Below are positions 59,549 through 64,000 of a stretch of 64,000 bases of DNA, piece by piece (positions within the stretch are counted from its first letter, which is position 1; the number at the start of each line of letters is the position of its first letter). This DNA is from Pseudomonas parafulva (lineage in GTDB: Bacteria > Pseudomonadota > Gammaproteobacteria > Pseudomonadales > Pseudomonadaceae). The notes beneath the pieces were generated by a model, which was given only the letters and a program-made list of their open reading frames with translations, was not told the DNA's origin and searched no databases. A program made the translations under genes and the position numbers. The stretch lies in the NCBI RefSeq assembly GCF_002021815.1, contig NZ_CP019952.1, positions 217,001-281,000 of the forward strand, given 5' to 3'.

Positions 59549-60289
59549 ATGACCGGCACGCCAACTACCGCTGAAGGTGAAAAAATTCTGATCGTCGACG
59601 ACGATCCAGGGCTCAGCAGCCTGCTTGAACGTTTCTTCACCAGCAAGGGTTATCGTGCCCGCGCGGTCCCCAACACCGAGCAGATGGACCGCCTGCTCCA
59701 GCGTGAAGTGTTCAACCTGGTGGTGCTCGACCTGATGCTGCCGGGCGAAGACGGCTTGTCCGCCTGCAAGCGCCTGCGCCAACAGAACAATCAGATCCCC
59801 ATCATCATGCTCACGGCCAAAGGTGACGAGCTCAGCCGCATCAAGGGCCTTGAACTGGGCGCCGACGACTACCTCGGCAAGCCGTTCAACCCCGACGAGC
59901 TGATGGCCCGGGTCAAGGCCGTGCTGCGCCGCCAGGCACCTTCGGTACCCGGTGCGCCGGGCAGCGAGGACGAGTCGGTCACCTTCGGCGACTACGAGCT
60001 GTCCCTGGCCACTCGCGAACTCAAGCGTGGCGACGAGGTGCACATGCTCACCACGGGCGAATTCGCCGTGCTCAAGGCCCTGGTGATGCATGCTCGCGAA
60101 CCGTTGACCCGCGACAAACTCATGAACCTGGCACGCGGGCGTGAATGGGATGCGCTGGAGCGCTCCATCGACGTACAGATCTCGCGCCTGCGCCGCATGA
60201 TCGAGCCAGACCCGTCCAAACCGCGCTACATCCAGACGGTATGGGGTGTGGGCTATGTGTTCGTACCGGATGGAAACGCCGGCAAATGA
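59549..60289 (+). CDS. ompR: Response regulator OmpR
   Basis: 246 residues, GAGGAG 8 bases before the ATG. Receiver domain with the acidic pocket ILIVDDDPG, phospho-acceptor D61 (VVLDLMLPGEDG) and conserved K in IMLTAKGDE. C-terminal winged-helix DNA-binding domain ending IQTVWGVGYVFVP. Two-component partner of envZ, 13 bases downstream; responds to osmotic or envelope conditions. Confidence 0.93.
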   Translation: MTGTPTTAEGEKILIVDDDPGLSSLLERFFTSKGYRARAVPNTEQMDRLLQREVFNLVVLDLMLPGEDGLSACKRLRQQNNQIPIIMLTAKGDELSRIKGLELGADDYLGKPFNPDELMARVKAVLRRQAPSVPGAPGSEDESVTFGDYELSLATRELKRGDEVHMLTTGEFAVLKALVMHAREPLTRDKLMNLARGREWDALERSIDVQISRLRRMIEPDPSKPRYIQTVWGVGYVFVPDGNAGK

Positions 60290-60302
60290 CGCTGCTGCCT
60301 AG

Positions 60303-61616
60303 ATGAAGACGCCGCTGTGGTTTCCGCAGAGTTTCTTCGCGCGCACCTTGTGGCTGGTGCTGATCGTCGTCCTGTTCTCCAAGGCGTTGACCCTGGTCTA
60401 CCTGCTGATGAACGAGGACGTTTTGGTCGATCGGCAGTACAGCCACGGCGTGGCATTGACCTTGCGCGCCTATTGGGCGGCCGATGAAGAGAACCGTGAC
60501 CAGATCGCCGAGGCGGCAGGCCTGATCCGGGTAACCGGTGCTGGCGTACCGGAGGGCGAGCAGCACTGGCCCTACAGCGAAATCTACCAACGGCAGATGC
60601 AGGCCGAGCTTGGCGAGGACACCGAGGTACGGCTGCGCATCCATGCACCGCCTGCCTTGTGGGTCAACGCGCCCAGCCTGGGCCCGGGCTGGCTGAAAGT
60701 GCCGTTGTATCCCCACCCGTTGCGCGGGCAGAAAATCTGGAACGTGCTGGGCTGGTTCCTGGCCATTGGCTTGCTGTCCACTGCCTCAGCCTGGATATTC
60801 GTGCGTCAGTTGAACCAGCCGCTCAAACGCCTGGTGTTCGCCGCGCGCCAGCTTGGCCAGGGGCGCAGTGTGCGCCTGCCGGTCAGCGACACGCCCAGCG
60901 AAATGACCGAGGTGTACAAAGCCTTCAACCAGATGGCCGAGGATGTCGAGCAAGCCGGGCGCGAGCGCGAGTTGATGCTGGCTGGCGTCTCCCACGACTT
61001 GCGCACCCCGCTGACCCGGCTGAGACTTTCACTGTCCTTGCTCGGCAGCGACAGTGAGCTGAGCGACGACATGGTGCGCGATATCGAAGACATGGACGCC
61101 ATTCTCGACCAGTTCCTGGCGTTCATTCGCGACGGGCGGGACGAGCCCCTCGAAGAAGTCGATCTTGGCGCGTTGGTGCGTGAAGTGGTCGCACCCTACA
61201 ACCAGCCCGAGGAACGTGTTCGCTTGTGCCTGGAGCCCATACCGCCGTTTCCATTGCGCCGGGTGTCGCTCAAGCGCATGTTGGGCAACCTGATTGGCAA
61301 TGCCCTGCACCATGCGGGCAAGGGCGTCGAGGTTGCAGCCTATGTCTCGGGGGACGAAAGCGCCCCGTATGTGGTGCTGAGCGTGCTTGACCGAGGGGCA
61401 GGAATCGACGAATCCGAGCTCGAGACCATCTTCAACCCGTTCATTCGGGGTGACCGTGCCCGAGGCGGCAAAGGCACCGGGCTGGGCCTGGCCATCGTCA
61501 AGCGAATCGCCGCCCAGCATGGCGGCAACGTCGAGCTGCGCAATCGTTCTGGGGGCGGTATCGAAGCGCGGGTACGGTTACCCTTGGGGCTGCTATTGCC
61601 GCGCAACGCTGTCTGA
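60303..61616 (+). CDS. envZ: Osmosensor histidine kinase EnvZ
   Basis: 437 residues. Two membrane helices (about 15-35 and 148-168) flank a periplasmic segment of about 110 residues. A HAMP domain follows (about 170-222), then the H-box SHDLRTPLTRLRLSL with phospho-accepting H231. The ATPase domain has N box NLIGNALHHAG, G1 box LDRGAGID and G2 box GKGTGLGLAIVKR. The start has no clear ribosome binding site; translation may be coupled to ompR. Confidence 0.92.
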   Translation: MKTPLWFPQSFFARTLWLVLIVVLFSKALTLVYLLMNEDVLVDRQYSHGVALTLRAYWAADEENRDQIAEAAGLIRVTGAGVPEGEQHWPYSEIYQRQMQAELGEDTEVRLRIHAPPALWVNAPSLGPGWLKVPLYPHPLRGQKIWNVLGWFLAIGLLSTASAWIFVRQLNQPLKRLVFAARQLGQGRSVRLPVSDTPSEMTEVYKAFNQMAEDVEQAGRERELMLAGVSHDLRTPLTRLRLSLSLLGSDSELSDDMVRDIEDMDAILDQFLAFIRDGRDEPLEEVDLGALVREVVAPYNQPEERVRLCLEPIPPFPLRRVSLKRMLGNLIGNALHHAGKGVEVAAYVSGDESAPYVVLSVLDRGAGIDESELETIFNPFIRGDRARGGKGTGLGLAIVKRIAAQHGGNVELRNRSGGGIEARVRLPLGLLLPRNAV

Positions 61617-61700
61617 TCGCAAGTCTGGCACTGGCGTGCTTCCAGGGGCCGATCAGCCACCGAGGAAGCAGGCTGGCCTGGTAGGCAGCCAGCGGGGCGA

Positions 61701-62606
61701 TCAGCCCTTGCCCTTGGTTCGGGTCTGGTTGGGCCCGCCGTTCTTCTCCAGGTGTTCGAAAATCATGCCGGCTACGTCCTTGCCGGTAGTCACCTCGATG
61801 CCCTCCAGCCCCGGTGACGAGTTGACCTCCATCACCAGTGGGCCGTGGTTGGAGCGCAGAATGTCGACGCCGGCCACGCTCAAGCCCATTACCTTGGCTG
61901 CGCGAATAGCCGTCATGCGCTCTTCCGGGGTGATCTTGATCAGGCTGGCAACCCCACCACGGTGCAGGTTGGAGCGAAACTCGCCGGGTTTGGCCTGGCG
62001 TTTCATCGACGCGATCACCTTGTCACCCACCACGAAGCAGCGGATATCAGCGCCACCGGCTTCCTTGATGTACTCCTGGACCATGATGTTCTGCTTGAGC
62101 CCCATGAAGGCTTCGATCACAGATTCGGCTGCCTTCGTGGTTTCGCACAGCACCACGCCAATGCCTTGGGTGCCCTCGAGGACCTTGATCACCAGCGGGG
62201 CGCCGTGGACCATCTGGATCAGGTCCGGAATGTCATCGGGCGAATGGGCGAAGCCAGTTACCGGCAAGCCAATGCCGCGGCGTGACAGCAATTGCAACGA
62301 GCGCAGCTTGTCGCGCGAACGTGCGATGGCGACCGACTCGTTGAGCGGGTACACCCCCATCATTTCGAACTGGCGCAGCACAGCGCAGCCATAGAAAGTG
62401 ACAGAGGCACCAATGCGCGGGATGACTGCATCGAACCCTTCCAGTGGCTTGCCGCGGTAGTGAATTTGCGGCTTGTGGCTGGCGATGTTCATATAGGCCC
62501 GCAGGGTATCGATCACCACCATCTCGTGACCACGCTGGGTACCGGCTTCGACCAGGCGGCGGGTGGAATACAGACGCGGATTACGCGAAAGCACAGCGAT
62601 CTTCAT
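61701..62606 (-). CDS. rimK: Ribosomal protein S6-L-glutamate ligase RimK
   Basis: 301 residues from the ATG at 62606, exactly RimK length; the longer frame is not used. ATP-grasp enzyme: [53 protein letters not shown] (ATP-binding Lys), [19 protein letters not shown], and metal site [13 protein letters not shown]. It adds glutamate residues to the C-terminus of ribosomal protein S6; in Pseudomonas this tunes ribosome function and is affected by c-di-GMP. Overlaps rimB by four bases. Confidence 0.94.
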   Translation of the reverse strand: MKIAVLSRNPRLYSTRRLVEAGTQRGHEMVVIDTLRAYMNIASHKPQIHYRGKPLEGFDAVIPRIGASVTFYGCAVLRQFEMMGVYPLNESVAIARSRDKLRSLQLLSRRGIGLPVTGFAHSPDDIPDLIQMVHGAPLVIKVLEGTQGIGVVLCETTKAAESVIEAFMGLKQNIMVQEYIKEAGGADIRCFVVGDKVIASMKRQAKPGEFRSNLHRGGVASLIKITPEERMTAIRAAKVMGLSVAGVDILRSNHGPLVMEVNSSPGLEGIEVTTGKDVAGMIFEHLEKNGGPNQTRTKGKG

Positions 62607-63085
62607 GCAGCACCTGTCAAGGTAGTGTGGGTGGCCGGAAAGGCAGGTTTGTCTTGTACGTACTTCAGGCCCGGATTGACGACCAACTGGCCGTGAATCA
62701 GGGCCTTGGAACCCAGCAACAGGCGGTAACGCATGCTCTTGCGGCAAGCCAGGGTAAATTCGACGGCCCATACCCTGTCACCCAACGCGAGCGTGGTGCG
62801 AATGACATAACGGGTTTGGGCGTGGCCATTGGAGCTTCGAATGGTTTTCATGCTCACCAGCGGCGCCTCGCAGCGGCGGTGACGCAATTGCACGATCGAA
62901 CCTAGGTGCGCAGTGAATCGGACCCACGGCTGGCCATTGCGTTCGAAAGGTTCTATCTCGGTGGCATGCAGGCTGGAGGTGCTGGCGCCGGTGTCGATCT
63001 TGGCGCGTAGCCCTGCCACGCCCAGCTCGGGCAAGGCTACCCATTCCCGCAGGCCAATTACAGTCAGATGGTCAAATGTCTTCAC
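62603..63085 (-). CDS. rimB: RimB-type aspartic-protease-like protein
   Basis: 160 residues from the GTG at 63083-63085 ([16 protein letters not shown]); a GGGTG lies about 6 bases upstream. The frame reaches an ATG at 63124, but the extra N-terminal residues are unlike the family. Retropepsin-like core with the catalytic Asp in [16 protein letters not shown] and [22 protein letters not shown] near the C-terminus. The family was called 'ATP-dependent zinc protease'; RimB of P. fluorescens is proposed to trim the glutamate tails made by RimK. The gene order rimB-rimK with 4-base overlap supports joint function. Confidence 0.86.
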   Translation of the reverse strand: MKTFDHLTVIGLREWVALPELGVAGLRAKIDTGASTSSLHATEIEPFERNGQPWVRFTAHLGSIVQLRHRRCEAPLVSMKTIRSSNGHAQTRYVIRTTLALGDRVWAVEFTLACRKSMRYRLLLGSKALIHGQLVVNPGLKYVQDKPAFPATHTTLTGAA

Positions 63086-63194
63086 GAAACGCACCCAGCG
63101 GATGAGAGAGTGAACTGTAAGCATGGCGGGGAATTTTTGCATCCGATGCTTACGGTAGTACAGTTCCCCCAGTCACGGAATTCGAGGTATCGGG

Positions 63195-63596
63195 ATGGCA
63201 CAGAAAGTCGAAGATGACGACAAGGTTCGCCTGGACAAATGGCTGTGGGCGGCGCGTTTCTACAAGACGCGTGCGCTGGCCAAGGCGGCCATCGAAAGTG
63301 GCAAGGTGCATTGCCGTGGCGAGCGATGCAAACCGGGCAAGGAGCCGCGGGTGGGCGATGAATTCGTCCTGCGTACGGGCTTCGACGAGCGCACGGTGGT
63401 GGTAAAGGCGCTGTCGGCCGTACGCCGCGGTGCACCGCAAGCGCAGGCCCTGTATGAAGAAACCGAAGAAAGCGTGCGCCGGCGCGAGCAGGCTGCGGCG
63501 CTGCGCAAGGCCGGTGCCGCCGGTGTCACCACCGATGGGCGGCCGACCAAGAAGCAGCGCCGCCAGATACATCAATTGCACGGAAGCTTCGAGTAG
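63195..63596 (+). CDS. hslR: Heat shock protein 15 (S4-domain ribosome-associated protein)
   Basis: 133 residues, GAGG 7 bases before the ATG. S4 RNA-binding domain at about 8-75 (RLDKWLWAARFYKTRALAKAAIESGKV), then a basic C-terminal tail (KKQRRQIHQLHG). Hsp15 binds free 50S subunits carrying peptidyl-tRNA after heat shock and helps recycle them. Divergent from rimB. Confidence 0.92.
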   Translation: MAQKVEDDDKVRLDKWLWAARFYKTRALAKAAIESGKVHCRGERCKPGKEPRVGDEFVLRTGFDERTVVVKALSAVRRGAPQAQALYEETEESVRRREQAAALRKAGAAGVTTDGRPTKKQRRQIHQLHGSFE

Positions 63597-63620
63597 CCGG
63601 GGCCGCCAGGCGGCCCAGGC

Positions 63621-64000
63621 TTAGCGCAGTACGGCCATCCGACCGACCAACGGCAACCTGCCCAGCAGCCTGAACAGCGGGGCGGTCCAGCGCACCAGCG
63701 CAGCACTGCTTCTGGCCGCCAGGGGCGTGTACAGGCTCCAGCCCAGTGCCAGCACCGCCATCAACAGGCCGCCGATGTAATCATCCTGGCCCCAGTGTGC
63801 GCCCGCGACCAGGCGTGGCAGCATGAACAGCACCGCCAGCCCCCAGATCACCAGGTACTGCCCGACGCGGCGACTGAAGACGCTCATGAACAGCGCCCAG
63901 ATGAGCAGTACCGAAGCATGATCGCCCGGGAAGCTCTTGCTGGAACGGTCCTTGAGCTCCCAGGTTGCCTCCAGGTGTGGGTAGTAGTCACTCAGGTGCA
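63621..64000 (-). CDS. PAP2-type phosphatase, 3' part
   Basis: Partial: the gene runs off the right edge, and the visible frame is open to base 64000, so the in-frame ATG at 63887 is internal. 126 residues are visible. The PAP2 catalytic motifs are present: KSFPGDHAS (motif 2, with the catalytic His) and RLVAGAHWGQDD (motif 3, R-x6-H-x3-D), set among membrane helices. The family dephosphorylates lipid phosphates such as undecaprenyl pyrophosphate or phosphatidylglycerol phosphate, on the periplasmic side. Whether this copy acts on lipid A or other lipids cannot be told. Confidence 0.83.
   Translation of the reverse strand, partial: HLSDYYPHLEATWELKDRSSKSFPGDHASVLLIWALFMSVFSRRVGQYLVIWGLAVLFMLPRLVAGAHWGQDDYIGGLLMAVLALGWSLYTPLAARSSAALVRWTAPLFRLLGRLPLVGRMAVLR

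Overview
The window is a GC-rich chromosomal segment of a Pseudomonas, almost certainly of the P. putida group. The evidence is a block of genes with typical Pseudomonas products and order: algP, a TIGR02444 protein, an ABC-F ATPase, gabD-gabT, the tau/oprE/lsfA/ssu sulfur block, gshA, tex, ompR-envZ, rimB-rimK and hslR. Nearly all of it is coding. I see no phage, transposon, integrase or CRISPR array, and one tRNA gene, tRNA-Arg(CCG).

Layout. 1-6000: the 5' part of an FKBP-type prolyl isomerase, AlgP, a TIGR02444 protein, a YheS-type ABC-F ATPase, a LysE-type exporter, a DUF2789 protein and a CBS-domain protein. 6076-15383: an accessory block with an HxlR regulator divergent from an MFS exporter, followed on the same strand by a [2Fe-2S] ferredoxin, a heme-oxygenase-like di-iron oxidase, three different ATP-grasp ligases, an EamA transporter and a Tat-exported PLP enzyme of the PvdN type. 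I do not recognise this set as a described pathway; it reads as a small ribosome- and NRPS-independent peptide-like metabolite pathway with a final periplasmic step. 15463-25120: a periplasmic M20 dipeptidase, tRNA-Arg, GABA catabolism (gabD, gabT), a PAS-GGDEF diguanylate cyclase, a fatty acid desaturase and a PAS-GGDEF-EAL membrane protein.

25159-48646: about 23 kb devoted largely to sulfur scavenging. One overlapping operon carries a MetNIQ-type ABC transporter with a DszA/NtaA-like flavin monooxygenase and two SfnB-family flavin oxidoreductases. Then follow a cystine-type ABC importer (tcyJLN), serine acetyltransferase epsC, a BCCT transporter, tauABCD, an OprE/OprD porin, the 1-Cys peroxiredoxin lsfA and ssuEADCBF. 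Together these cover uptake of thioethers or sulfones, cystine, taurine and alkanesulfonates, oxygenolytic release of sulfite, and its entry into cysteine.

48695-54178: one 1827-residue gene of the large DUF6543/'dermonecrotic toxin-like' Pseudomonas family, lying between ssuF and the gshA-tetR pair. 54258-64000: a TetR regulator coupled to gshA, a hotdog thioesterase coupled to tex, ompR-envZ, rimB-rimK, hslR and the 3' part of a PAP2-type phosphatase gene.

The two regions most worth follow-up are the 8.0-15.4 kb ATP-grasp/di-iron/PLP cluster and the large toxin-like gene. Functional calls come from motifs and family knowledge read by eye; no database search was run.
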